Source of the DNA: Oscillospiraceae bacterium
GTDB taxonomy: Bacteria; Bacillota; Clostridia; Oscillospirales; Oscillospiraceae
Direction: 5' to 3'
NCBI GenBank assembly: GCA_016282135.1
Contig: JAEEKA010000074.1
Location: 1 to 64,000 of the forward strand
Length of the DNA: 64,000 nt
Under the pieces are notes generated by a model. It was not told the DNA's origin. It ran no database searches and saw nothing but the letters and a program-made list of their open reading frames with translations. The translations under genes and the position numbers were made by a program. Of the stretch, positions 39,662 through 48,376 are shown in pieces (the stretch's first letter is position 1; each line of letters opens with the position of its first letter).

Positions 39662-40690
39662 TTAAAACTGCCGCAGGAAGCGGACGTCGTTCTCAAAAAT
39701 CAAGCGAAGATCGGAGATCTGGAAGCGGCGCATAGCCATACGCTCCAAGCCGATGCCGAAGGCGAAGCCGGAGTAGACGCTGGGATCAATGCCGCAGCCC
39801 TCCAATACCTTGGGGTGTACCATGCCGGCGCCCAGGAGCTCGATCCAGCCCTCGCCCTTGCAGGTGGGGCAGCCCGCGCCCTTGCACTTGAAGCACTGCA
39901 CATCCACCTCGCAGCTGGGCTCGGTGAAGGGGAAGTGGTGGGGGCGGAAGCGAACCACGGAATCCTCGCCGTAGAGGGACTTCACCAGGGTCTCTAGGGT
40001 GCCCTTCAGGTCTGCCATGGTGATGCCCTTGTCGATGACCAGACCCTCGATCTGGTGGAACATGGGGGAGTGGGTGGCGTCCACCTCGTCCTTCCGGTAG
40101 ACCCGGCCGGGGGCCAAAATGCGGATGGGGGGATTTTTGATGGCTTCCATGGCCCGAATCTGCATGGGAGAGGTCTGCGTCCGCAGGAGAATGGAGCTGT
40201 CCTCCTTAATATAGAAGGTGTCGGACCAATCCCGGGCGGGGTGCCCTTCCTCGGTGTTCAGCTTGGTAAAGTTGTAGTCGGCCAGCTCCACCTCGGGGCC
40301 CTCCAGAATCTGGAAGCCCATACCGATGAAGATTTCCTTGGCCTCGTCCAGGGCGATATACATGGGGTGCCGGTGGCCCAGCTCCGGCTTTCTGCCGGGG
40401 ACGGTGACGTCCAGGGCTTCGGCGGCCAGCTTTGTCTCCAGGGCGGAGGCAGCCAGCTCAGCCTTCCTGGTTTCGAGCCGTTCCTCAATGGCGGCCCGGA
40501 CAGAGTTGGCCAGCTGACCCATGACGGGACGCTCCTCGGCGGAGAGCTTGCCCATCATCTTCAGCACGGCGGTGAGCTCACCCTTCTTGCCCAGCAGACC
40601 GACCCGCAGGTTTTCCAGCTCGACGGAGTCCTTCGCCGCTTCCAGCGCCGCAAGGGCCCGGGACTTGATTTGCTCTAACTGCTCTTTCAT
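39662..40690 (-). CDS. pheS: Phenylalanine--tRNA ligase alpha subunit
   Basis: 342 residues, normal length. An N-terminal coiled coil binds tRNA; the class II core shows motif 1 around GHRHPMYIALDEAKEIFIGMGF, motif 2 LAPGRVYRKDEVDATHSPMFHQIEG and motif 3 GFAFGIGLERMAMRRFQI. The Cys cluster CFKCKGAGCPTCKGEGW is a feature of bacterial PheS. The ATG at 40690 begins MKEQLEQ; the upstream part of the frame belongs to the T-box terminator region. AAGGAG lies 12 nt before the ATG. Confidence 0.97.
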   Translation of the reverse strand: MKEQLEQIKSRALAALEAAKDSVELENLRVGLLGKKGELTAVLKMMGKLSAEERPVMGQLANSVRAAIEERLETRKAELAASALETKLAAEALDVTVPGRKPELGHRHPMYIALDEAKEIFIGMGFQILEGPEVELADYNFTKLNTEEGHPARDWSDTFYIKEDSSILLRTQTSPMQIRAMEAIKNPPIRILAPGRVYRKDEVDATHSPMFHQIEGLVIDKGITMADLKGTLETLVKSLYGEDSVVRFRPHHFPFTEPSCEVDVQCFKCKGAGCPTCKGEGWIELLGAGMVHPKVLEGCGIDPSVYSGFAFGIGLERMAMRRFQISDLRLIFENDVRFLRQF

Positions 40691-40724
40691 GTTGTATCGG
40701 TTCTCCTTAAAAATATGGATTACA

Positions 40725-40990
40725 AAACAAAAAACGCCTTTCCTCCCACGATAGGGACGAAAGACGACGCTTCCGCGGTACCACCCGCATTCGCCGGAAT
40801 CCCGGCGCACTCTCAGACCTTAACGCGATCCCCACGGCGGGCCCTACGCAGTCCGAAACGAACCTTCAAGCTCGCGGCTCCCGGCCGAAAGCCCCTGCCC
40901 CGCGGGGAGTGCTCGCAGCAGCCGCACCCTCTCTGAACCCGCCTGTGGGACATGGACAAACCGTTCCACGCCTGTTCCTGTATAAATCGG
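40725..40990 (-). promoter_or_regulatory. T-box riboswitch upstream of pheST
   Basis: The minus strand carries the T-box core GGGTGGTACCGCGG (within 40770-40791), which pairs with the CCA end of uncharged tRNA. Stem III is visible as CGCCGGGATTCCGGCG just upstream. The terminator follows, GTCTTTCGTCCC with GGGAGGAAAGGC and a T6 run. Stem I carries AGAGAGGG near its 5' end and TTC triplets in its 3' arm that could be the Phe specifier. It should let pheST be read when tRNA-Phe is uncharged. Confidence 0.93.
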
Positions 40991-40994
40991 AGAT

Positions 40995-41023
40995 AGTATA
41001 GCATATTCCAACGGAATTTGCAA
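40995..41023 (-). promoter_or_regulatory. Promoter of the T-box-pheST operon
   Basis: TTGCAA and TATACT on the minus strand are separated by 17 bp, placing transcription start at the head of the T-box leader. Confidence 0.82.
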
Positions 41024-41092
41024 GGATTTTCTGTGGAAATTCCGGGAAGATTTCTTTTGCGGACACTTTTTTGTGCAGGGAAGGAAATGTCC

Positions 41093-41121
41093 TTGACAAT
41101 GTCTTGTGTTTTGTATATTAT
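41093..41121 (+). promoter_or_regulatory. Promoter of the PTS EIIC gene
   Basis: TTGACA and TATTAT are separated by 17 bp. The 70-nt leader holds two small hairpins (CTCCCCGGAAGGGAG and GCGGTTTGGAACAGAACCGC) before the ribosome site; they match no riboswitch I know. Confidence 0.82.
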
Positions 41122-41193
41122 GAATGACAAATATGAGCAGTCTCCCCGGAAGGGAGAGCGGCGGTTTGGAACAGAACCGCAGAAGGAGAAAAC

Positions 41194-42237
41194 ATGAGTA
41201 ATTTCCAAGCGTTTCTCAAAAAGCAGGACATTGAGCTGTCTCCCAAACGCTATTTCATCGACGCCATGAGCGCCATGGCCCAGGGCCTCTTTGCCTCCCT
41301 GCTGATCGGCACGATCCTGAAGACCCTCGGCCAGCAGATCGGCGTGCAAACTCTGATTGACGTAGGCCAGTATGCCTTCGATATGTGCGGCCCGGCTATC
41401 GCGGTGGCCATCGGCTACGCCCTGCACGCCGCTCCGCTGGTTCTCTTTTCTCTGGTGGCCGTAGGCTATGCGGGAAACGCGCTGGGCGGCGCGGGCGGCC
41501 CCCTGGCGGTCTACGTCATCGCCATCATCGCCTGCGAGTGCGGCAAGCTGGTGTCCAAGCGGACCAAGGTGGACATTTTGGTGACCCCGGCCGTGACGAC
41601 TTTGGTTGGCGTTCTCCTGGCCACCCTCATCGCCCCGCCCATCGGCAAGGCTGCGAGCTATGTGGGAGATCTGATTAAATGGGCCACGGAGCTGCAGCCC
41701 TTCTTCATGGGAATTCTGGTGTCCGTACTGGTGGGCGTCGCTTTGACCCTGCCTATTTCCTCCGCCGCCATTTGCGCGGCCCTGGGCCTGACGGGGCTGG
41801 CGGGCGGCGCCGCCGTGGCGGGCTGCTGCGCCCAGATGGTGGGCTTCGCCGTGATGAGCTTCCGGGAGAACCGCTGGGGCGGCCTGGTCTCCCAAGGTGT
41901 CGGCACCTCCATGCTGCAAATGCCCAACATCATCAAAAACCCCTTGATCTGGATTCCTCCCATTCTGACCAGCGCCATTACCGGTCCCCTGGCGACCTGC
42001 GTGTTTCACCTGGAGAACAACGGCCCGGCTGTGGCCTCCGGCATGGGCACCTGCGGCTTTGTGGGGCAGATCGGCGTCTACACCGGCTGGGTCAATACAA
42101 AGGGAAGCGCCTCCCCCATAGACTGGGTGGGCCTGGTGCTGATCTGCTTCGTGCTGCCTGCCGTGCTGAGCCTCGTCTTCTGCGAGATAGAACGGAAGCT
42201 GGGCTGGATCAAGGAGGAAGATCTGAAGCTGCGATAA
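41194..42237 (+). CDS. PTS EIIC-like membrane transporter
   Basis: 347 residues, about ten hydrophobic segments, of the PTS_EIIC_2 type: KRYFIDAMSAMAQGLFASLLIGTILKTLG at the start, VAVGYAGNALGGAGGPLAVYVIAIIA, later GMGTCGFVGQIGVY. No EIIA or EIIB domain is fused or encoded nearby, and the substrate is unknown, so it may use partner proteins encoded elsewhere or work as a non-PTS carrier. GAAGGAG precedes the ATG. It diverges from pheST. Confidence 0.85.
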   Translation: MSNFQAFLKKQDIELSPKRYFIDAMSAMAQGLFASLLIGTILKTLGQQIGVQTLIDVGQYAFDMCGPAIAVAIGYALHAAPLVLFSLVAVGYAGNALGGAGGPLAVYVIAIIACECGKLVSKRTKVDILVTPAVTTLVGVLLATLIAPPIGKAASYVGDLIKWATELQPFFMGILVSVLVGVALTLPISSAAICAALGLTGLAGGAAVAGCCAQMVGFAVMSFRENRWGGLVSQGVGTSMLQMPNIIKNPLIWIPPILTSAITGPLATCVFHLENNGPAVASGMGTCGFVGQIGVYTGWVNTKGSASPIDWVGLVLICFVLPAVLSLVFCEIERKLGWIKEEDLKLR

Positions 42238-42413
42238 TCCTGTTCTCCTGCAAACGATTTCCGTCGTTTTATGGAATATAGCCCGGCAAAAGAAACGAGA
42301 GAGAAAATAACAGACGCGATTGCTCGATCAACAAGTTTTTGTCCGGTTTCGTTCATCCCAGGCGTTATATTTATTAGGCGCAATCGCACAATCAACAAGA
42401 AGGAGAGATTATT

Positions 42414-43349
42414 ATGGACACCAGTTTGTTTGTATCCTTTCGGGAGCGGCTTGTGGAGAACTGCGGAAAGGTAATTCTCGGCAAGGAGAAAGCCATCGAG
42501 CACATCGGCGTCTGTCTGCTGGCTCCCGGCCACGTCCTGCTGGAGGATCTTCCCGGCACGGGCAAGACCATGCTGCTCCGTGCCTTCGCCAAGTGTATCG
42601 GCGGAGAGTTCCGGCGTATCCAGTTTACCCCCGACATTCTGCCTTCCGACTTGACGGGCATCCACTTTTACAATCAGAAGCGAGGAGAATTTGAATTCCG
42701 TCAGGGCCCGCTCTTCGCAAACGTGGTGCTGGCAGATGAAATCAACCGCGCGGTGCCCCGGAGCCAATCAGCTCTGCTGGAGGTCATGGAGGAGCGTCAG
42801 ATTTCCATTGACGGAAAAACATATCCTTTGGCGGAGCCCTACATCGTCATGGCGACGCAGAACCCCATTGAGTCCTACGGGACATTCCCCCTGCCGGAGG
42901 CCCAGCTCGACCGTTTCTTCATGAAGCTCTCCCTGGGCTATATGACCCTGGAACAGGAAAAAGAGGTCCTTCGCCGTGCCGAGACCAGGGACATCATCGA
43001 AACCCTCAAGCCTATTGTAACGCAGGAGGAGCTGGCAAAGCTCCGGAAGGAGAGCCGCAATGTGGCGGTCAACGACGAAGTGACGGACTATATCATGTCC
43101 ATCATCACCGCCACCCGGGAGAATGACCGTCTGGCCTGCGGCGTCAGTACTCGCGGTTCTATTGCCCTCTACCGTGCAGCCCAGATCACCGCGGCCATGG
43201 CGGGCCGGGATTATGTTCTGCCCGAGGATGTGAAGGACAACGCCATCCCCGTATTGGCACACCGCGTCAATGTTGTTTCCGGCAGCCACCTGGATGCCGC
43301 AGATCTGATCAGAGGTCTGCTGGAGGAGCTGCCTGTGCCTGTGGAATGA
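42414..43349 (+). CDS. MoxR family AAA+ ATPase
   Basis: 311 residues. Walker A LPGTGKTML at about 43-51, Walker B VLADEINRA, sensor-1 VMATQNPIESYGTFPLPEAQLDRF, and the C-terminal lid with VSTRGSIALYRAAQ. MoxR ATPases act as chaperones for membrane-linked or metalloprotein complexes together with DUF58 and VWA proteins. AAGGAG precedes the ATG. The DUF58 gene starts 3 nt after its stop, so the two are translated together. The 176-nt gap before it holds no gene. Confidence 0.93.
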   Translation: MDTSLFVSFRERLVENCGKVILGKEKAIEHIGVCLLAPGHVLLEDLPGTGKTMLLRAFAKCIGGEFRRIQFTPDILPSDLTGIHFYNQKRGEFEFRQGPLFANVVLADEINRAVPRSQSALLEVMEERQISIDGKTYPLAEPYIVMATQNPIESYGTFPLPEAQLDRFFMKLSLGYMTLEQEKEVLRRAETRDIIETLKPIVTQEELAKLRKESRNVAVNDEVTDYIMSIITATRENDRLACGVSTRGSIALYRAAQITAAMAGRDYVLPEDVKDNAIPVLAHRVNVVSGSHLDAADLIRGLLEELPVPVE

Positions 43350-43352
43350 GCT

Positions 43353-44420
43353 ATGCCGATAGAGCAAATTAACCTCATCATCGCCGGGATTATCCTGGCT
43401 TATTTCCTTGCTCAGCTTTTGAGCCTGAAGGTAGACAGTAAGCGCATTGAGTTCCACTGTGAGATGGATATGCGGCTGACGGAGCCCGACGAGGTATTCT
43501 CCCTGACCTATTGGGTCCATTATACGGGACTCTGGCCGCTGTTTTTTGCCAGTATATCCTTTGCGCCGGAGAAGGGACTGGAGGTTCGGGAGGATGAGGA
43601 TTGGAAGAAAGAACACTGTGCCGGGGATTTAGGTGTGAATCTGGTCAGATTCAAGGTGAGCCTGATGCCGCGCAGGAGTGTTCGCGGCAAAATCCACCTG
43701 TCCGCCTCCCGGCGGGGTCTCTATAGCCTGGGAAAGGTCTATGTGGAGACGGGGGATTTCTTTGGCTTCTGCAGCCGTGTCCGGACCTTTGACATCCCGG
43801 GCAAGCTGGTCTGTACGGCCCGTCTTCTGCCGAGCCAACCGGCCATTGATCCTTTTGGCGGCTTTTTGGGAGACATTTCCACCCGCCGCTTTATTCTTGA
43901 GGATCCAAGCCTGGTCATGGGCTACCGGGACTATACCGGCGCAGAGGCCATGAAGCGGATTTCCTGGACCCAGACGGCCCGGACCGGGCAGCTTATGGTG
44001 AAGAATCATGACTTCACCGTGGACGCCGACGTGGCGATTCTGGTGGACGTGGAGGAATGCGCCGACGCCGTGGCCGAATACTGCCTGTCGATGATCCGAA
44101 CGGTATGTGACGCGCTGGAGGCGGCCCGAATCCCCTATGCGCTGCTCTCCAACGGAGACCTGCCGGAAATAAAAAAGGGCGTGGGCCGCAAGCATAATTA
44201 TGAGATCCAGCGGCGCCTCGGCCTGTCCCACTTTATCCGCTACCGCTACTTTGAGGAGCTGTCGGCGCAGTGCGCCGTGGGCGAGTTGATTCCCCGCGGC
44301 TGGATCGTGATCGCGCCACGGGCCAACAAAGCGGTGAATACGGCGGTTGCCCGCCTGCAGGCCGCCACCGGCGGACGGGTCTGCCTGCTGACCGGAGAGG
44401 AGGCGACAGACCATGCGTAG
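43353..44420 (+). CDS. DUF58 domain protein
   Basis: 355 residues. An N-terminal hydrophobic helix (about 6-22) anchors it. The DUF58 core shows LEDPSLVMGYRDYTGAEAMKRISWTQTARTGQLMVK, the family signature, followed by a VWA-like strand DADVAILVDVEE. Its Asp-x-Asp-like metal site is not clearly complete. It is the usual partner of MoxR. The next gene overlaps its end by 8 nt. It may act in cell-envelope assembly or stress response; there is no direct evidence here. Confidence 0.88.
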   Translation: MPIEQINLIIAGIILAYFLAQLLSLKVDSKRIEFHCEMDMRLTEPDEVFSLTYWVHYTGLWPLFFASISFAPEKGLEVREDEDWKKEHCAGDLGVNLVRFKVSLMPRRSVRGKIHLSASRRGLYSLGKVYVETGDFFGFCSRVRTFDIPGKLVCTARLLPSQPAIDPFGGFLGDISTRRFILEDPSLVMGYRDYTGAEAMKRISWTQTARTGQLMVKNHDFTVDADVAILVDVEECADAVAEYCLSMIRTVCDALEAARIPYALLSNGDLPEIKKGVGRKHNYEIQRRLGLSHFIRYRYFEELSAQCAVGELIPRGWIVIAPRANKAVNTAVARLQAATGGRVCLLTGEEATDHA

Positions 44421-45639
44421 CTTTGTATCCCTTCGCCTGTCTGCCCATCTGTGCTTTGCCTCCGCCATGCTCTGCATGTTTTCTCCCTTCCGGGAGAATT
44501 GGCTGCTGTTCGCGGCTTTGACGGTGCTGGTGCTGATCGGAGCATATTGCGCGGCCGGTGCCTCCCGGCTCAGAGACCGCCTGCTCTTCGGGCTGCTTCC
44601 GGTCCTGGCCTTTCCACTGGCCTCTGGTCTTCCCAGCCTTTTGGCGGGCATCGCGCTGGTGGGCTATGTGTGCTTGATTCTCGTGCCCTGCCGCATTGGG
44701 GAAAAGCTCTGGCGGTATCGCCGGGAAGTCAAGCTGATTCTGATCCTCTGCCCGGTTTTTTCACTGCTTTCCATTGTGTTTGTTCCAATCAACAGCACGC
44801 CGACACTTGTCTTTTTTGGCCTTTGTGGGCTGATGTCAATCCTGGCGCTTCGGGCGCTGCGGATCGGTTTTTCGAACAATCTCCGCTGGGAACTTGGAAA
44901 TCCGCTCGTCTTTGTGCTGCCGACGATCATCGGCGCAGCTGTTGGCGCATTTGCATGGCTGCTGAGGCCGCTTCTGGAGATCATCATGTGGCCAATCGGC
45001 AAGGTGATTGGTGTTGTGAATGCGCTCTTGTCAAAGCTCATGGCGCTTCAAGATGAAATACCACAGGACTACCCAACGACTGAAATTGTTTCCTCAACGA
45101 CAGATATGACCTCCGAGGTGGCGGAGCCCACTCTGGATTTTACGCAGAATCAGCGCCACTGGATTCTCGACGTCAATCTGCCGTGGAAGTGGATCTTCGC
45201 CGCCATCGCCGGGGCTGCCATCCTGGTTTTGGTCATATGGCTGATCCGCCGCGCGAAGAAGCCGGAACGATCCCGGAAAGCCGATGCGGATGTGCTGGTT
45301 CAGACCACACGGAACGGAACGGAAGCTTCTCACCGCAGGCGCAGAAATCGCCGGGTGAAGCTGTCGACGAACCGGGCCAGGATCCGTGCCGTCTATCGGG
45401 AATATCTCGCGTATCTGGACCAGAACGGCGTTTCTGTTCGTCAGAGCGACACGACGGCGGAGATTTCCGATCACGCCGATCCCGTCCTGCTCCGATCGGA
45501 TGAAACGCTGCGTGAGCTCTACCGCATAGCCCGCTATTCCGAAGCGGAACCGGACGATCAGACTGTGGAAGAAGCGAAGGCTGCCCTTGCCGTCCTGACT
45601 GCGAAGCAAGGGGACGACGCTCAGGCAGAATCGAAATGA
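44413..45639 (+). CDS. Multi-pass membrane protein with DUF4129-like tail
   Basis: 408 residues. About seven hydrophobic segments fill the first 210 residues, then an extracellular-type stretch (DEIPQDYPTTEIVSSTTDM), another membrane helix near 258-278 (WIFAAIAGAAILVLVIWLI), and a basic cytoplasmic tail. The tail (RARIRAVYREYLAYLDQNGV, then ETLRELYRIARYSEAEPDD) resembles DUF4129, often fused to transglutaminase-like proteins in MoxR-DUF58 operons. The transglutaminase domain itself is missing. It overlaps the DUF58 gene by 8 nt. Confidence 0.75.
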   Translation: MRSFVSLRLSAHLCFASAMLCMFSPFRENWLLFAALTVLVLIGAYCAAGASRLRDRLLFGLLPVLAFPLASGLPSLLAGIALVGYVCLILVPCRIGEKLWRYRREVKLILILCPVFSLLSIVFVPINSTPTLVFFGLCGLMSILALRALRIGFSNNLRWELGNPLVFVLPTIIGAAVGAFAWLLRPLLEIIMWPIGKVIGVVNALLSKLMALQDEIPQDYPTTEIVSSTTDMTSEVAEPTLDFTQNQRHWILDVNLPWKWIFAAIAGAAILVLVIWLIRRAKKPERSRKADADVLVQTTRNGTEASHRRRRNRRVKLSTNRARIRAVYREYLAYLDQNGVSVRQSDTTAEISDHADPVLLRSDETLRELYRIARYSEAEPDDQTVEEAKAALAVLTAKQGDDAQAESK

Positions 45640-45680
45640 GACTGCCGGGGCTTTTGCAGTCAAGACGTTGAAAAGAGGGC

Positions 45681-45709
45681 TTGAAACCTGGGAGAATGTG
45701 GAGTATAAT
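45681..45709 (+). promoter_or_regulatory. Promoter of the BMP ABC operon
   Basis: TTGAAA and TATAAT are separated by 17 bp, about 53 nt upstream of the lipoprotein ATG. Confidence 0.8.
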
Positions 45710-45761
45710 AGCGGCAGCCTGCGGGCTGAGCCCGCATAATCGGAAAGGAAGATTGAAAATC

Positions 45762-46769
45762 ATGAAAAAATTCGTCAGTCTGTTTCTGGCGCTTGTGCTG
45801 ATGCTGGCGCTGTTTGTCGGCTGCGATGGCGACAAAAAGCCCGGCGAGACCGGCGCTGCCCAGAAGAGTGATCTCAAACTTGCGCTGGTTGTCGCCGGTC
45901 AGTTTGGCGACCGCTCCTTCTACGACTCCTCCAAGGATGGCGTGGACCGTCTGGCTAAGGACCTGGGAATCCAGGTGACCAAGATCGAGTGCAACAACGA
46001 CGGTCACGACGCCCAGATGAAGAATGCCGCTGACAAGGCCGACGTGGTGGTCTGCGTGGGCTGGGAGTTCTACAACATCGAGGAAATTGCGCCCCAGTAC
46101 CCCAACGTCAAGTGGATCTGGATCGACAACGCTACCTCCAAGCCCGTTGCCAACGTGCTGAACATCACCTACGCCCAGAATGAGGGCTCCTTCCTGGCCG
46201 GCTACATTGCCGCTGCCATGTCCAAAACCGGCGTCGTCGGCGCTGTGGGCGGCGAGGATCAGGACGTCATCAACGATTTCATCGTGGGCTACAAGCAGGG
46301 CGCCGCGGCCTATGACGCCAAGGTCAAGGTCGTCACCAACTATGCCGATACCTACGACGATCCCGCCAAGGGCAAGGAGTGCGCCTTCGCCCTGAACGAT
46401 CAGAAGGCCGATGTGATCTTCCAGATCGCCTCCGCCACCGGCGACGGTGTCTTTGAGGCCGCCAAGGAGCGGGGCTTCTACGCCATCGGCGTGGACTCCG
46501 ATCAGAAGTACATCAATCCCGACGTCATCATCTGCTCCATGAAGAAGGAAGTGGGCAACTCCATCTATGACGCCGTCAAGGCGTTGGCGGAGGGCGACGC
46601 TTCCCGTTGGGGTACCACCTGGGTGGCGGATATGTCTTCCGGCTATGTGGGGATTGGCTACGGCGATGCGGGCATGACCCAGCAGATTCCCGACGAGGTC
46701 AAGACGGCTGTGGAGGAAATGGCCAAAAAGATCATCTCCGGCGAGATCAAGGTGGATACCACCAGATAA
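45762..46769 (+). CDS. BMP family nucleoside-binding lipoprotein
   Basis: 335 residues. Lipoprotein signal 1-20 with lipobox LFVGC; the mature part is a PnrA/BmpA-type binding protein: DRSFYDSSKDGVDRLAKDLGI, WIWIDNATSKPVANVLNITY, EGSFLAGYIAAAMSKTGVVG and VIFQIASATGDGVFEAAKERG. These proteins bind purine nucleosides for import. GGAAGGAAG precedes the ATG at 45762. A terminator hairpin separates it from the ATPase gene, which should give more binding protein than transporter core. Confidence 0.92.
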   Translation: MKKFVSLFLALVLMLALFVGCDGDKKPGETGAAQKSDLKLALVVAGQFGDRSFYDSSKDGVDRLAKDLGIQVTKIECNNDGHDAQMKNAADKADVVVCVGWEFYNIEEIAPQYPNVKWIWIDNATSKPVANVLNITYAQNEGSFLAGYIAAAMSKTGVVGAVGGEDQDVINDFIVGYKQGAAAYDAKVKVVTNYADTYDDPAKGKECAFALNDQKADVIFQIASATGDGVFEAAKERGFYAIGVDSDQKYINPDVIICSMKKEVGNSIYDAVKALAEGDASRWGTTWVADMSSGYVGIGYGDAGMTQQIPDEVKTAVEEMAKKIISGEIKVDTTR

Positions 46770-46785
46770 GCGAAACCGTCCAACG

Positions 46786-46817
46786 GCGGGGCCGATGCTT
46801 GCGTCGGCCCCGCTTTT
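46786..46817 (+). terminator. Intra-operon terminator/attenuator
   Basis: GCGGGGCCGA pairs perfectly with TCGGCCCCGC around an 8-nt loop, then TTTT. It stands between the binding-protein and ATPase genes, 21 nt before the GTG start of the latter. Confidence 0.88.
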
Positions 46818-46837
46818 GCAAAAAGGAAGTGAAGGCA

Positions 46838-48376
46838 GTGCGTGAACCTGTAATCAATTTTAAGCATATCTCCATGCAGTTTCCCGGAGTTTTGGCCAAC
46901 GACGATATCAGTTTGGACATCATGCCCGGTGAGGTTTTCGCTCTGATCGGCGAGAACGGAGCGGGAAAGTCTACTCTGATGAACATCCTATACGGCATCC
47001 AGACGCCCACTTCCGGCGAGGTCTGGATCAAAGGCCGCAGGGTGGAGGAATTTGATCCCAGGAATGTCATTGAGCAGGGGGTCGGTATGGTCCACCAGCA
47101 CTTCATGCTGGTGCCGTCTTTTACCGTGGCCCAGAACATCGTTATGAGTAAGGAACCCCGGAAGCACAGGATCTTCTTTGACAATGCCGCCGCCGAAGCT
47201 GCCGTCCGAAAGCTGGAGGAGGACTATGGCCTCACCGTGCCGGAGTCTGTTCCGGTGGAGGATATCAGCGTGGGCATGCAGCAGCGCGTGGAGATTTTGA
47301 AGGCCCTCTACCGGGGGGCGGAGATTCTGATTTTGGACGAGCCTACCGCCGTGCTTACCCCGCAGGAAACGGAAGAGCTCTTTGGGGTCATCCGTGGGAT
47401 TGTCCGGGAAAAACACATGACGGTAATTATCATCACCCACAAGCTGGATGAGGTCATGGCGATCTCCGACCGGGTGGGCGTTATGCGCAAGGGCAAGCTG
47501 GTGGGCATCCATGAAACCAGGGACGTAAACCAGCAGATGCTGGCTTCCCTGATGGTGGGCAGGCCCGTCCTCTTTGACGAGCTGGAACGGACGGGCGAGC
47601 CGGGAGAACCGGCGCTCACGGTGGAGCAGCTCCGAGTGCTGGACCACCGGGGCCTGGTGGCAGTCCGGGATCTGAGTCTGGAGCTTCGGGCCGGAGAAAT
47701 TCTGGGTATTGCCGCCATCGAGGGCAACGGTCAGTCGGAGCTGATCGAAGCCATCACCGGCCTGATGCCGGTTCAGAGTGGCCGGATAACTATTCTGGGG
47801 AAAGACGTGACCGGCCAGGACCCCGGCGAGATTCGGGAAGCGGGCCTTGCCCATGTGCCCGAGGACCGTCTGGCCACCGGCCTTTCCGGCGCCGCCACCG
47901 TGGCGGAGAATTTGTTGGTGGGCAAGCAGCGGGAAGCGCGTTTCAACCGCTGGGGCTTCCACCAGAATCAGGCTGCCGTTCGCGCCTACGCGGAGGAGGT
48001 CTATGGCCGGTACGACATCCGCGGCGCGGGGGTAGAGGCCCTGGCAGGGGATATGTCCGGCGGAAATATGCAGAAGGTGGTTATCGCCCGGGAATTCAGC
48101 TTTGATTCCCCGGTGCTGATTATCTCCCAGCCCACCCGCGGCGTGGACGTGGGCGCCATTGAGTTTATCCACAGCCGGATCATGGAAAAGCGAAATCAGG
48201 GCGCGGCCATTCTGCTTTCCTCTGCGGATCTGGACGAAGTGTTCCGGCTCTCGGACCGAATCATCACCCTCTATGAGGGCCGGATCACCGGCTGCTTCCG
48301 GGCCAGCGAGATTACCAAAGAAGAGATTGGCCTCTATATGACCGGCAGCAGGCAGCAGGGAGGGAAGGAAGCATGA
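46838..48376 (+). CDS. Nucleoside ABC transporter ATPase, two NBDs
   Basis: 512 residues. The first nucleotide-binding domain is complete (Walker A GENGAGKST, signature VGMQQR, Walker B LILDEPTAV). The second is degenerate in Walker A (EGNGQSE) but has signature SGGNMQKV and a Walker B-like IISQPTRG, as in NupO/RbsA-type ATPases. The start is a GTG at 46838 after AAGGAAG. It overlaps the first permease gene by 4 nt. It powers import with the two permeases that follow. Confidence 0.92.
   Translation: MREPVINFKHISMQFPGVLANDDISLDIMPGEVFALIGENGAGKSTLMNILYGIQTPTSGEVWIKGRRVEEFDPRNVIEQGVGMVHQHFMLVPSFTVAQNIVMSKEPRKHRIFFDNAAAEAAVRKLEEDYGLTVPESVPVEDISVGMQQRVEILKALYRGAEILILDEPTAVLTPQETEELFGVIRGIVREKHMTVIIITHKLDEVMAISDRVGVMRKGKLVGIHETRDVNQQMLASLMVGRPVLFDELERTGEPGEPALTVEQLRVLDHRGLVAVRDLSLELRAGEILGIAAIEGNGQSELIEAITGLMPVQSGRITILGKDVTGQDPGEIREAGLAHVPEDRLATGLSGAATVAENLLVGKQREARFNRWGFHQNQAAVRAYAEEVYGRYDIRGAGVEALAGDMSGGNMQKVVIAREFSFDSPVLIISQPTRGVDVGAIEFIHSRIMEKRNQGAAILLSSADLDEVFRLSDRIITLYEGRITGCFRASEITKEEIGLYMTGSRQQGGKEA

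Noticed and set aside
37925..39997. 690-codon plus-strand frame opposite pheT/pheS
   Set aside because: Fully antisense to two unmistakable synthetase genes; it has no recognisable motifs.
42271..42474. Short frame MEYSPAKETREKITDAIARS before moxR
   Set aside because: It overlaps the start of moxR in another frame and lacks a ribosome site; codon use is not gene-like.
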